From Acuticoccus sediminis (GTDB lineage Bacteria; Pseudomonadota; Alphaproteobacteria; Rhizobiales; Amorphaceae): a DNA stretch of 64,000 nt. This document shows, piece after piece, positions 26,066-34,213 of the stretch. The notes below the pieces were generated by a model that was not told the origin of the DNA, did not search any database, and saw only the letters and a list, made by a program, of their open reading frames with translations. The stretch's first letter is position 1. Every line of letters begins with the position of its first letter. Position numbers and translations under genes: made by a program. The stretch lies in the NCBI RefSeq assembly GCF_003258595.1, contig NZ_QHHQ01000005.1, positions 1 through 64,000 of the forward strand, given 5' to 3'.

Positions 26066-27340
26066 CTACCTCATCAGCTCCGGCAGCATGAGCGAGATCG
26101 CCGGGATGTACGTGATCAGCACCAGGACGACGAGCATCAGCACGATGAACGGCATCACCGCCTTCACGACGTCGAGGTAGGACACGCGGAAGGTCGTGAT
26201 GCCGATGAAGAGGTTGAGGCCGAACGGCGGCGTCACCATGCCGAGCGCCACGTTGGCGACGATCACCGCCCCGAGGTGCACCGGGTCGATCCCCGCCGCG
26301 AGCGCGGCCTGGTAGATCAGCGGCGTCAGCACGATGATCAGCGAGTTCGGGTCGGCGAACATGCCCGCGACCAGGAACAGGACGTTGATGATGAAGAGGA
26401 TCGTCACGTCCGAGGCGCCCGAGAGCGTCGCCGTCACCTGCTGCGGCACCTGCGAGAGGGTCAGGTAGTAGGTGAGCACCGTCCCGGCCGACACGAGGAT
26501 CAGGATGATGGCGATCGTCCCCGCCGAGGTCGACGAGATGCGGAAGAGCTCGGCGACCGACAGCTTGCGGTAGATCAGCACCTCCACCAGCATCGCGTAG
26601 ACGCAGGCGAACGCGGCCGCTTCGGTGGGCGTGAACGCGCCGCCGTAGATGCCGCCGAGGATGATCACCGGGAGGCCGAGCGCGAACGCCGCCTCCCGCG
26701 TCTTCTTCAGCCGCTCCGGCCACGTGGCGCGCGTGTCCGTCGCGATGTCGTGCCGGCGGGCGTAGACGTAGGCGTAGACGCACAGGACGATCGTGAACAG
26801 GACCCCCGAGCCGAGGCCGGAGAGGAAGACCGCGCCGATCGAGGTGTTGGTCTGCAGCGCGTAGAGGATCATCGCCACCGACGGCGGGATCAGCATGGCG
26901 AGCGTCGACGCCGTGACGATCAGCCCGACGGCGAAGCCGCGCGAGTAGCCCTGGCGCATCAGTGCCGGGAAGACGATCGGGCCGATCGAGACGACCGCCG
27001 CCGGGCCGATCCCCGACATCGCGCCGAACAGCGCGCAGGCGATGATGGTGGCGATGGCGAGACCGCCGCGCACGTGACCGCAGAAGCTCTCGACCATGGC
27101 GACGAGGCGCGAGCCGATCTGCCCGCGCGCGATGATGTCGGCGGCGAAGATGAAGAGCGGGATCGCCAGCAGCGAGAACTTGTTGACGCCGTCGACCATG
27201 CGCTGCGGCAGCACCATGCGCGGCATCGGCGGGGCGAACAGCTCGAACGTGCCGAACGTGGCGGCGAGGATCGCGAGGAAGATCGGCGCGCCGAGGACGA
27301 GGATGAAGAGCGCCGAGCCGACGAGAAGGGGGACGGGCAT
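26066..27340 (-). CDS. dctM: TRAP transporter large permease, DctM type (set 3)
   Basis: A 424-aa, 12-helix DctM protein. Motifs include LLAIPLFIFAADIIARGQIG, FGAMSGIGPAAVVSIGPIVF, MLIPPSVAMILYALQTN and MVTPPFGLNLFIGI. Start and dctQ stop share one base (TGATG). It is complete. Confidence 0.94.
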   Translation of the reverse strand: MPVPLLVGSALFILVLGAPIFLAILAATFGTFELFAPPMPRMVLPQRMVDGVNKFSLLAIPLFIFAADIIARGQIGSRLVAMVESFCGHVRGGLAIATIIACALFGAMSGIGPAAVVSIGPIVFPALMRQGYSRGFAVGLIVTASTLAMLIPPSVAMILYALQTNTSIGAVFLSGLGSGVLFTIVLCVYAYVYARRHDIATDTRATWPERLKKTREAAFALGLPVIILGGIYGGAFTPTEAAAFACVYAMLVEVLIYRKLSVAELFRISSTSAGTIAIILILVSAGTVLTYYLTLSQVPQQVTATLSGASDVTILFIINVLFLVAGMFADPNSLIIVLTPLIYQAALAAGIDPVHLGAVIVANVALGMVTPPFGLNLFIGITTFRVSYLDVVKAVMPFIVLMLVVLVLITYIPAISLMLPELMR

Positions 27341-27912
27341 CAGACGGTCTCCTCCCGCGGGGCGGCGGGCGTCAGCGGCGTGCCCTCGGCGCCGGTGTCG
27401 GCGAGGGCGGGGAGCGGCGGCAGCGTGTCGGTGATGGCGCGCACGAGCTTCTCGACGAAGGCGAGGGTCATCAGCACCGCGCCGAGGCAGACCGGCACGA
27501 AGAAGAGCCCGCGCGGGACCGGCAGGGTCGTCCCCATCTGCCCGGTGCCGAGCGAGAAGGCGGAGAGCTGGTAGGCGCGGTAGGCGAGGTAGGCCATCGT
27601 GACGGTGCCGATGACGGCGATCAGGCCGCGGAAGACCCGCTGCACCACCGGCGGCACCACGCGCAGGACGAGGTCGATCGAGACGTGCCCGTCCTCCCTC
27701 AGCATCGTGTAGGCGGCGACGAAGGTGATCCAGACGGTGAGGAGGCGCGCCAGCTCCTCGCCTCCCAGGAAGGACAGGCCGAGCGTGTAGCGCCCCGTGG
27801 CGTTGAGGAAGATCGTGAAGGTCACGACGAGGAGGGCGATCCCCGCCGCGACCGACACGATGCGATCCAGCGCGCGCAGGAGGACGCGCGCTGCGGTGAC
27901 GATGGGCTGCAC
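27340..27912 (-). CDS. dctQ: TRAP transporter small permease, DctQ type (set 3)
   Basis: A 190-aa protein with four helices. Helix 2 carries GGEELARLLTVWITFVAAY and is followed by EDGHVSIDLVLR. The C-terminal tail is 20 residues longer than set 1 and is proline/alanine-rich. It is coupled to dctM of the same set. Confidence 0.93.
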   Translation of the reverse strand: MQPIVTAARVLLRALDRIVSVAAGIALLVVTFTIFLNATGRYTLGLSFLGGEELARLLTVWITFVAAYTMLREDGHVSIDLVLRVVPPVVQRVFRGLIAVIGTVTMAYLAYRAYQLSAFSLGTGQMGTTLPVPRGLFFVPVCLGAVLMTLAFVEKLVRAITDTLPPLPALADTGAEGTPLTPAAPREETV

Positions 27913-27933
27913 GGGCTCGGCTCCGGCGGGGGC

Positions 27934-28944
27934 TTAGTCGTTCATCTCGGCTTCGAAGGCCTCGACGATCGCCTTGCCCTCGTCGCCGGTGCTCTCGATG
28001 TAGAACTCGCGCACCTTCGGCAGGATGGCGTCACGCAGCGCCGCGCGCTCGTCGTCCGACAGCTCGACGATGGTGAGCCCGTTGGCCTTGAAGTCGGCCA
28101 TCGCCTCCTCCTCCTGCTTCATCGTCTCGGTGAAGGTGACCTCGCTGGCGGCGGGGAGCGCCTCCTCGATGGCGGCCTTGCACTCGGGCGAGAGCCCCTC
28201 CCAGAACGGCTTGTTGATCAGGATGACCTGGTCGAGCGTGCCGTGGTTGGTCATCGTGAGGTGGCTCTGCACCTCGTGGAACTTCATGTTCCAGGACGTC
28301 GGGTTCGGGTTCTCCTGCGCGTCGATGGCGCCGGACTGGAGGGCCGAATAGGTCTCCGGGAACGGCATCGTGACGGGCGTCAGGCCGAGGGCCTTCTGCT
28401 GCTCGGCGAGCACCGGGGACGGCATGACGCGGCTGACGAGGCCGTCGTACTGGCCGAGCGTGTTGAGCGGCTTGTTGCCGGTCCACTGCTTGTAGCCGGT
28501 GTGCCAGACGTCGAGCAGGACCATGTTGTGCTTGGCGAGCGATTCGCCGAGCTTCTCCATGGCCGGGCCCTGGTGCAGCGCGCGCAGCTTCTCGCTGTCG
28601 CCGGGCCAGAAGAACGGCAGGTCGAACACGCCGAACAGCGGCTCGGTGCCGACGATGTAGGACGCCGGCATCACGCTGACTTCGATGGAGCCGAACTGCA
28701 CGCCCTCGTTGATGTCCTTGAACATGCCGAGCTGGCCGGCCGGGTAGACCTGCACGTCCATCTCGCAGGACGCATTCGCCTCGACGAGTTCCTCGACCTT
28801 GCGGGCGCCGAGGTCGCGCGGGTCGCCGGCGGGCAGGATGTGGGCAATCTTCAGCACCTGCTGGGCATGCGCCTCGGGAGCGAAGGTGGCCGCGGCCGCT
28901 AGGGCGAGGCCGAACGCGGTCGTCACGGTGAGAGCGAACTTCAT
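27934..28944 (-). CDS. dctP: TRAP transporter substrate-binding protein, DctP type (set 3)
   Basis: A 336-aa binding protein. A Sec signal peptide ends at EAHAQQ near residue 26. The DctP core has VMPSPVLAEQQKALG, FPETYSALQSGAIDAQENP and INKPFWEGLSPE. The ligand is probably an organic acid, possibly connected with amide breakdown given the deacetylase and ALDH downstream. ATG 28944 is chosen over a Met three codons upstream because AGAGGA has better spacing to it. Confidence 0.92.
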   Translation of the reverse strand: MKFALTVTTAFGLALAAAATFAPEAHAQQVLKIAHILPAGDPRDLGARKVEELVEANASCEMDVQVYPAGQLGMFKDINEGVQFGSIEVSVMPASYIVGTEPLFGVFDLPFFWPGDSEKLRALHQGPAMEKLGESLAKHNMVLLDVWHTGYKQWTGNKPLNTLGQYDGLVSRVMPSPVLAEQQKALGLTPVTMPFPETYSALQSGAIDAQENPNPTSWNMKFHEVQSHLTMTNHGTLDQVILINKPFWEGLSPECKAAIEEALPAASEVTFTETMKQEEEAMADFKANGLTIVELSDDERAALRDAILPKVREFYIESTGDEGKAIVEAFEAEMND

Positions 28945-29113
28945 GGCTGCCATCCTCTTGGTCGGCGACGGTCTGTCAGCGGAACGGTGGCCGGGCGCCA
29001 CCTGCCAGCACAAAGTTTGCAAATGGCGTGCCATCAATCAAGCGAACTTTCATGAGAAGAAAATTCTTTCGTGACGCCTTCGCGCGCCCTGCCGATGCGG
29101 AGAAAGCGCGCCC

Positions 29114-29701
29114 TCAATAGGTCGCGGGGGAGTTGACCCAGACGACACGAACGGTCGTGTCGCCGACATTGCGGTAGCCGTGCGGCCGCTTCGACGCGAA
29201 GAAGAAGGAATCGCCGGGGCCGAGGACGGCGCGGTGATCGTCGACGATGAGCTCCAGCGCGCCCTCCAGGACGTAGCCCATCTCCTCGCCCTCGTGGCTG
29301 ATCAGGCCGTCGGACGCGCCGCCGGGCTCGACGATGTGGAGCTGCGCCTGCAGGCGCCCCTCGATCTCGAACGGGGTGAGGCTCTCCAGCGAGATCCCGT
29401 CGCCGGAGCGCAGCGGGTGGCGCACCAGCGTGGGCCGCCGCCCCTGCCGCAGCACGAACGGCGCCCCCGCATCCGGCTTGGCGAAGAGGTCGCCGATGGA
29501 GGTGCCGAGCGCGCGGGTGATCCGGTGCAGCGTGTTGATCGAGGGGCTGACGTTGCCGTTCTCGATCTTGGAGAGCATCGATTCGGAGCAGTTCGCCAGT
29601 TCGGCGACGTCCTTCAGGCGCAAATGCGCGGCGCGGCGCATCTCGCGCAGCCGCACCCCGACACCCACCTCGTCCCGCTCGTCGTCCGCCGCGCTGCCCA
29701 T
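29114..29701 (-). CDS. XRE-family regulator with C-terminal cupin domain
   Basis: A 195-aa protein. Residues 18-75 are an XRE HTH (LKDVAELANCSESMLSKIEN) and residues 115-190 a single cupin barrel (EEMGYVLEGALELIVDD, GDSFFFASKRPHGYRN). Proteins of this type (PuuR-like) sense small amines or acids through the cupin. It lies between TRAP set 3 and the second deacetylase cluster and may control either or both. The upstream extension is rejected because its residues look random and GGGGGA precedes ATG 29701. Confidence 0.92.
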   Translation of the reverse strand: MGSAADDERDEVGVGVRLREMRRAAHLRLKDVAELANCSESMLSKIENGNVSPSINTLHRITRALGTSIGDLFAKPDAGAPFVLRQGRRPTLVRHPLRSGDGISLESLTPFEIEGRLQAQLHIVEPGGASDGLISHEGEEMGYVLEGALELIVDDHRAVLGPGDSFFFASKRPHGYRNVGDTTVRVVWVNSPATY

Positions 29702-29726
29702 GGTTCCCCCGGAGCCCACCAAAGTG

Positions 29727-29765
29727 ACTTTACAAGTGGGACAGCCGACTTGATTATATGTCAAG
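29727..29765. promoter_or_regulatory. Paired candidate operators for the XRE-cupin regulator
   Basis: Two perfect inverted repeats lie close together: ACTT-N3-AAGT at 29727-29737 and CTTGA-N7-TCAAG at 29749-29765. They share the ACTT/AAGT core and sit immediately upstream of the regulator start, in the divergent promoter. Confidence 0.5.
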
Positions 29766-29917
29766 CAACGCCGCTCGTTGCGGGCGCGCCGGTGCGCCCC
29801 ACCGCCGACCAGCGTGCCACACCACATGCGCGGCGCAAGCCCGCGGACGAACCGAGCCCCCGCCGCCCCCGGCCACGCTCACCGGCGGCAGCGGACATCA
29901 CGGAGACGAAAGCCGGA

Positions 29918-30811
29918 ATGACCAACACGCTTCCGCGCCAGCGCATCGACTTCAGCCCGATCGTCGATCGCCCGCCGCTCAGACTGCCCGAAGGCGTGCG
30001 CCTGGTCGTGTGGCCGATCGTCAACCTCGAGGTCTGGGAGATCGAGCGGCCGATGGCCCGGCAGGTCCTGCCAGCGCCGACCGGCCAGACCCTCACCCCC
30101 GACATCCCCAACTGGGCGTGGCACGAGTACGGGATGCGCGTCGGCTTCTGGCGCCTGAAGGCGGCCCTCGACCGGATGGACATCCGTCCCACCCTGTCGA
30201 TCAACGCGGGCGTGTGCGATTCCTACCCGCCCGTCGCCGCCGCCGCGCGCGATGCCGGCTGGGAGTTCATGGGTCACTCCTTCGTCCAGATGCCGACCCA
30301 CAAGCTGGACGATCAGGAGGCGACCATCGTGAAGTCGCTCGACACTTGCGAGCGCTTCACCGGCAAGCGTCCGATCGGCTGGCTCGGCCCCGGCCTCACC
30401 CAGACCTACGAGACGCCCGACCTCCTCACCAGGCACGGCGTCAGGTACTGCGGCGACTTCGTCTTCGACGACGAGCCCACGGTGATGCGCACCGACAACG
30501 GCGAACTCGTCACCCTCCCCTACACCGTCGAGCTGAACGACATCCCGATGATGCTCGTCCAGCACCACGAGGGGGAGCACTTCGCCCGCCGCGTGATGGA
30601 CCAGTTCGACCGCCTCTACCAGGAAGGCGCCGAGCGGGCGAAGTTCATCTCGGTCGCCGTCCACCCGTACATTTCCGGCGTGCCGCACCGCATCAGGTAC
30701 TTCGAGGAGATCTTCGAGAGGATGGCCGCCCACGAGGGCGTCGTCTTCTGGACCGGCGAGCAGATCTACGAGTGGTTCATGACCACGCGCCAGGCACCGA
30801 CCGCGGGCTGA
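29918..30811 (+). CDS. Polysaccharide deacetylase-fold protein, PuuE (allantoinase)-like, copy 2
   Basis: A 297-aa protein with the same motif string as copy 1: IPNWAWHEYGMRVGFWR, EFMGHSFVQ, IGWLGPGLTQTYETPDLL and VHPYISGVPHR. It again has no signal peptide. It begins a plus-strand operon with two hydrolases, OsmC and an amidohydrolase, so cyclic-amide or amide-ester hydrolysis is a fair guess. ATG 29918 fits the family start; the much longer upstream frame overlaps the opposite gene and is rejected. Confidence 0.8.
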   Translation: MTNTLPRQRIDFSPIVDRPPLRLPEGVRLVVWPIVNLEVWEIERPMARQVLPAPTGQTLTPDIPNWAWHEYGMRVGFWRLKAALDRMDIRPTLSINAGVCDSYPPVAAAARDAGWEFMGHSFVQMPTHKLDDQEATIVKSLDTCERFTGKRPIGWLGPGLTQTYETPDLLTRHGVRYCGDFVFDDEPTVMRTDNGELVTLPYTVELNDIPMMLVQHHEGEHFARRVMDQFDRLYQEGAERAKFISVAVHPYISGVPHRIRYFEEIFERMAAHEGVVFWTGEQIYEWFMTTRQAPTAG

Positions 30812-30821
30812 CACCAAGACG

Positions 30822-32054
30822 ATGACCGACACGACCGAAAACATGATCGACGCGGCGCCGGACAACCTGGAGCCGCACTTCGAGCCGATGGGCTGGCACC
30901 ACTGGCCGGCCTTCCCGTGGCTCTCCTACCAGTTCCGGCGGGGCCTCGGCGAAACGCAGGAGGGCGGCGGCGCCGTCTCCGAGCACTTCCTCGCCGCCTC
31001 GCGGATGATCCCCGGCGACAAGGAGAGCTGGCACCGCGAATACATGGTGATGGCCGAGCAGAACCGGGCGCGCGGCCAGGAGGCGGACGCGTCCGGCCAC
31101 GTCCGCACCGCGATGAACTGCTACCTGCGCGCCGCCGAGCACTTCCGGCAGGCCGAGTTCCACCTCGAGCCGACCGACCCGCGCCGCCTGCCGACGTTCG
31201 AGCAGATGGAGGCCTGCTCCCACGGCTTCCTGAAGCACCTCAACCCGCCGGGCGAGGTGGTCGACATCCCCTACGAGCCGGGCAAGCCCATCTGCGGCTA
31301 CTTCGTGCGCGCACCCTACCCCGGCGACCGGCTCCCCGTCCTCATCTGCTTCGGCGGGCTCGACTCCATCAAGGACGAGATGTGGTTCATGCAGGCGCAC
31401 GGCGCCCTGCAGCGCGGCATCTCGGTGCTGATGGTGGACCTGCCCGGGCAGGGCGGGACGCTCCGCCGCCACGGCCTGACCGCCCGCGCCGACACCGAGG
31501 TGCCCGTCGGCGCCTGCATCGACTGGCTCCTGATGCGCGGCGACGTCGCCCCCGACCGCATCGCCTGCTGCGGCTCCTCCATGGGCGGCTACTACGCCGC
31601 CCGCGCCGGCTGCTACGAGCCGCGCCTCGCCGCCTGCATCGCCCACGGCGCCATCTGGGACGTGCACGAGATGTGGGGCGACAAGGACGACAGCTTCGGC
31701 CTTGCCATGCACATCCGCTGGGTGATGGGCGCCGGCTCGATGGCCGAGGCGATGGAGACCGCGAAAGCGTTCAGGCTGGAGGGGCACATCGACAACATGC
31801 GCTGCCCCTTCCTGGTCCTGCACGGCGGCCACGACGTCCTCACCGTCAAGGCCGCCACGCAGACCTACGAGGCGGCGATCGCTGCCGGCGTCGACGCCAC
31901 GCTGCGCCTCACGACGCCGGACGAGACCGGCGCCGAGCACTGCCAGCACGACAACCCGACGATCGGCCAGGAGCTCCTCGCCGACTGGCTGGCGGACCGC
32001 TTCGGCATCGACCAGCGCGCCCTGATGAAGACCGGGTGGAGCCCCCTCGCATGA
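30822..32054 (+). CDS. Alpha/beta hydrolase (2,6-dihydroxypseudooxynicotine hydrolase/FrsA-like)
   Basis: A 410-aa protein with a helical N-terminal domain (residues 1-150) and a catalytic domain. The nucleophile is Ser253 in GSSMGGYYAARAG, the Asp lies in LHGGHDVL and the His in GAEHCQHDNP. The N-terminal helical cap plus this fold matches the family that hydrolyses C-C or ester bonds next to ring-opened N-heterocycles. Its stop overlaps the next start (ATGA). Confidence 0.82.
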   Translation: MTDTTENMIDAAPDNLEPHFEPMGWHHWPAFPWLSYQFRRGLGETQEGGGAVSEHFLAASRMIPGDKESWHREYMVMAEQNRARGQEADASGHVRTAMNCYLRAAEHFRQAEFHLEPTDPRRLPTFEQMEACSHGFLKHLNPPGEVVDIPYEPGKPICGYFVRAPYPGDRLPVLICFGGLDSIKDEMWFMQAHGALQRGISVLMVDLPGQGGTLRRHGLTARADTEVPVGACIDWLLMRGDVAPDRIACCGSSMGGYYAARAGCYEPRLAACIAHGAIWDVHEMWGDKDDSFGLAMHIRWVMGAGSMAEAMETAKAFRLEGHIDNMRCPFLVLHGGHDVLTVKAATQTYEAAIAAGVDATLRLTTPDETGAEHCQHDNPTIGQELLADWLADRFGIDQRALMKTGWSPLA

Positions 32055-32707
32055 CCACGATGAACCTCGGCGTCGACGTCCCGCGCGCCGCCCTCGTCGC
32101 CATAGACTGCCACTGCGGCCACCTCGACCCGGAGGTCGCCACCATGCCCGTCGCAGCGGACGCGGCCCGGCGGGTGGTCGACGCCAACAAGCGGCTGATG
32201 GACTGGTGTCGCGGCGTCGGCATTCCGGTGGTGCATCTCGTGACGCGGTACCGCGACGCCACCGAGATCGCCAGCAACCCCTTCTGGCGCACCCGCGCCG
32301 AGGACCCGAAGGCGACGCGCAAGAACGTCCTGAAGCACAACCTCGACGGCATGCCCGGCTGCACGGTGATGGCCGACCTCCTCGACCCCGCGGACCGGAT
32401 CGTCGACACCAAGAAGCGCTATGACTGCTTCCGCGCGACGGATCTCGACTTCCACCTCCGCTCCCACGGCATCAACACCGTCATCGTCACCGGCGTGAAC
32501 ACCAACTCCTGCGTGATGGCGACGACCACCGCCGCCAACGTCCTCGACTACGCGGTGATCGTCGCGCGCGACTGCGTGGACACGATGGACGACCCCGCCC
32601 TGCACCACGCGGCCCTGTCGATCATCGACACGGCCTTCGGCTGGGTGCTCTCCACCGAGGAGATCATGGCGCTCGGCCTCGCCGGCCCGGCGCGCGAGGC
32701 CGCCTGA
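32051..32707 (+). CDS. Isochorismatase-family cysteine hydrolase
   Basis: A 218-aa protein. The catalytic triad is visible: Asp19 (VAIDCHCGH), a Lys in VDTKKRYDCF, and Cys in TNSCVMATTT. Members hydrolyse amides such as N-carbamoylsarcosine, maleamate or ureidoacrylate. Position between the alpha/beta hydrolase and OsmC supports a role in a stepwise amide/ester breakdown path. ATG 32051 overlaps the preceding stop. Confidence 0.88.
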   Translation: MTTMNLGVDVPRAALVAIDCHCGHLDPEVATMPVAADAARRVVDANKRLMDWCRGVGIPVVHLVTRYRDATEIASNPFWRTRAEDPKATRKNVLKHNLDGMPGCTVMADLLDPADRIVDTKKRYDCFRATDLDFHLRSHGINTVIVTGVNTNSCVMATTTAANVLDYAVIVARDCVDTMDDPALHHAALSIIDTAFGWVLSTEEIMALGLAGPAREAA

Positions 32708-33165
32708 TGGTCACCGTGCGCCGCAAGGAGCTCATCGAGGTCAAGCTCGACGCGCACTGCCCGACGATGAGCCTCACCGAAGTGCGCGTGCGCGGCCACT
32801 CGCTGGTGGTCGACGAGCCGCCCTACCGCCACGGCACCGACGTCGGCCCGACGCCGCTCGAGACGATGCTAGCCGCGCTGATGAGCTGCACCCACGTCAT
32901 CGGCGCGCGCATCGCCCACGAGCGCGGCGTGGCCATGACGTTCAAGGCGATGTCCTGCACCGGCTACCTGGACCATCGCGGCATCGACAAGGAGGCCGAC
33001 GTCCCGGTCCCCTTTCCGAAGATCGAGATGGCCATCACCGTCGCGACGGACCTCGACGCGGCCGCCTTCGAGAGCTTCAAGACCGAGCTCGAGGCGCGCT
33101 GTCCCATGTCGGTGATCCTGCGGCAGGCCGGCACGACGATCGAGCAGACCTGGACCCTCGCCTGA
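32707..33165 (+). CDS. OsmC family protein
   Basis: A 152-aa protein with the OsmC/Ohr fold. The two redox cysteines are in LMSCTHVIGA and EARCPMSV. OsmC proteins reduce organic hydroperoxides; other members bind metabolites. Here it is embedded in a catabolic operon (start overlaps the previous stop by 1 bp), so a pathway role is as likely as stress defence. Confidence 0.87.
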   Translation: MVTVRRKELIEVKLDAHCPTMSLTEVRVRGHSLVVDEPPYRHGTDVGPTPLETMLAALMSCTHVIGARIAHERGVAMTFKAMSCTGYLDHRGIDKEADVPVPFPKIEMAITVATDLDAAAFESFKTELEARCPMSVILRQAGTTIEQTWTLA

Positions 33166-33166
33166 G

Positions 33167-34153
33167 ATGATCATCGACGCGCACACCCACACGCTCTGCC
33201 CCGCCGTGAACGCGATGGTGGCGGACGCCATCGGCCCCGACAGCGTGCCGTACCAGCGGGACATGTCGCCCGAGAGCAAGGCGCGGGACGCCGAGCAGGG
33301 ACCGGAGCTCGGCGAGAAGTTCAACAGCCTCGAGCGGCGCCTCGCCGACATGGACGCGATGGGCGTGGACATCCAGGTCGTCGCCCCCGCTCCCGGCCAG
33401 CAGCACTTCTGGGCCGGGGCGGAGCTGCTCGCGCGGCTCAGCGCCGCGCAGAACGACCACGTCGCCGCGCTCGTCGGACGGGCACAGGGCCGCCTCGTCG
33501 GCATCGGCACGCTCCCCCTCTCCGCCCCCGAGGCGGCGGTGAAGGAGGTGGAGCGCGGCGCCGCCCTCGGCCTGCGCGCCTTCCAGACCGATTCCCGCGC
33601 GGGGCCGATGGAGCTTTCCGACCCGGCCCTCGACCCCGTCTACGCCGCGCTGGAGCGGCACGGTACGGGGCTGATGATCCACCCGCTCGGCTTCTCGCAC
33701 GGTGAGCGCCTGTCGCCGTTCTTCATGGTGAACTCGGTCGCGCAGCCGCTGGAGGAACTGATCGCCTTCAACCACCTCGTCTTCGGCGGCGTGCTGGACC
33801 GCTTCCCGGCGCTGAAGGTGTTCATCCCCCATGGCGGCGGCTTCTCGCCGTTCTATATCGGCCGCTTCGACCATACCTGGTCCGCCCGGCCGGAGGTGCG
33901 GCGCCTGACGCCGCATCCCCCCTCCCACTACCTCCAGCGGATCACCTTCGACACGTGCGTCTTCCGGCCCGACGCGGTGGCGACGCTCGTCAACCTCGTC
34001 GGTGCCGAGCGCGTCATGCTGGGGAGCGACTACCCGTTCGATATGGGCGACACCGACCCGGTCGGCACGCTGCGAAAGGCCGGCCTCTCAGGCGGAGAGG
34101 TCGAGACCATCCTCGCCACGACCGCCAGGCGGTTCTTCGCGATCGACGCCTGA
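33167..34153 (+). CDS. Amidohydrolase family 2 protein (ACMSD/gamma-resorcylate decarboxylase-like)
   Basis: A 328-aa TIM-barrel metalloenzyme. Metal ligands are visible in DAHTH (His6, His8), LMIHPLG, FIPHGGG and LGSDYPF. Members are non-oxidative decarboxylases or hydrolases of aromatic or ring-opened acids. It is the last gene of the operon, starting 1 nt after OsmC's stop, and is followed by a hairpin. Confidence 0.88.
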   Translation: MIIDAHTHTLCPAVNAMVADAIGPDSVPYQRDMSPESKARDAEQGPELGEKFNSLERRLADMDAMGVDIQVVAPAPGQQHFWAGAELLARLSAAQNDHVAALVGRAQGRLVGIGTLPLSAPEAAVKEVERGAALGLRAFQTDSRAGPMELSDPALDPVYAALERHGTGLMIHPLGFSHGERLSPFFMVNSVAQPLEELIAFNHLVFGGVLDRFPALKVFIPHGGGFSPFYIGRFDHTWSARPEVRRLTPHPPSHYLQRITFDTCVFRPDAVATLVNLVGAERVMLGSDYPFDMGDTDPVGTLRKAGLSGGEVETILATTARRFFAIDA

Positions 34154-34162
34154 CCGCGCCGG

Positions 34163-34188
34163 CCGGGCCACGCCTCGGCGCGGCCCGG
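34163..34188. terminator. Hairpin between convergent operons
   Basis: CCGGGCC (34163-34169) and GGCCCGG (34182-34188) pair perfectly with a 12-nt GC-rich loop, in the 60-bp gap between two convergent genes. A shared terminator is likely. Confidence 0.5.
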
Positions 34189-34213
34189 TGCCCCGGCGCT
34201 GCGGTCGGGCCGG

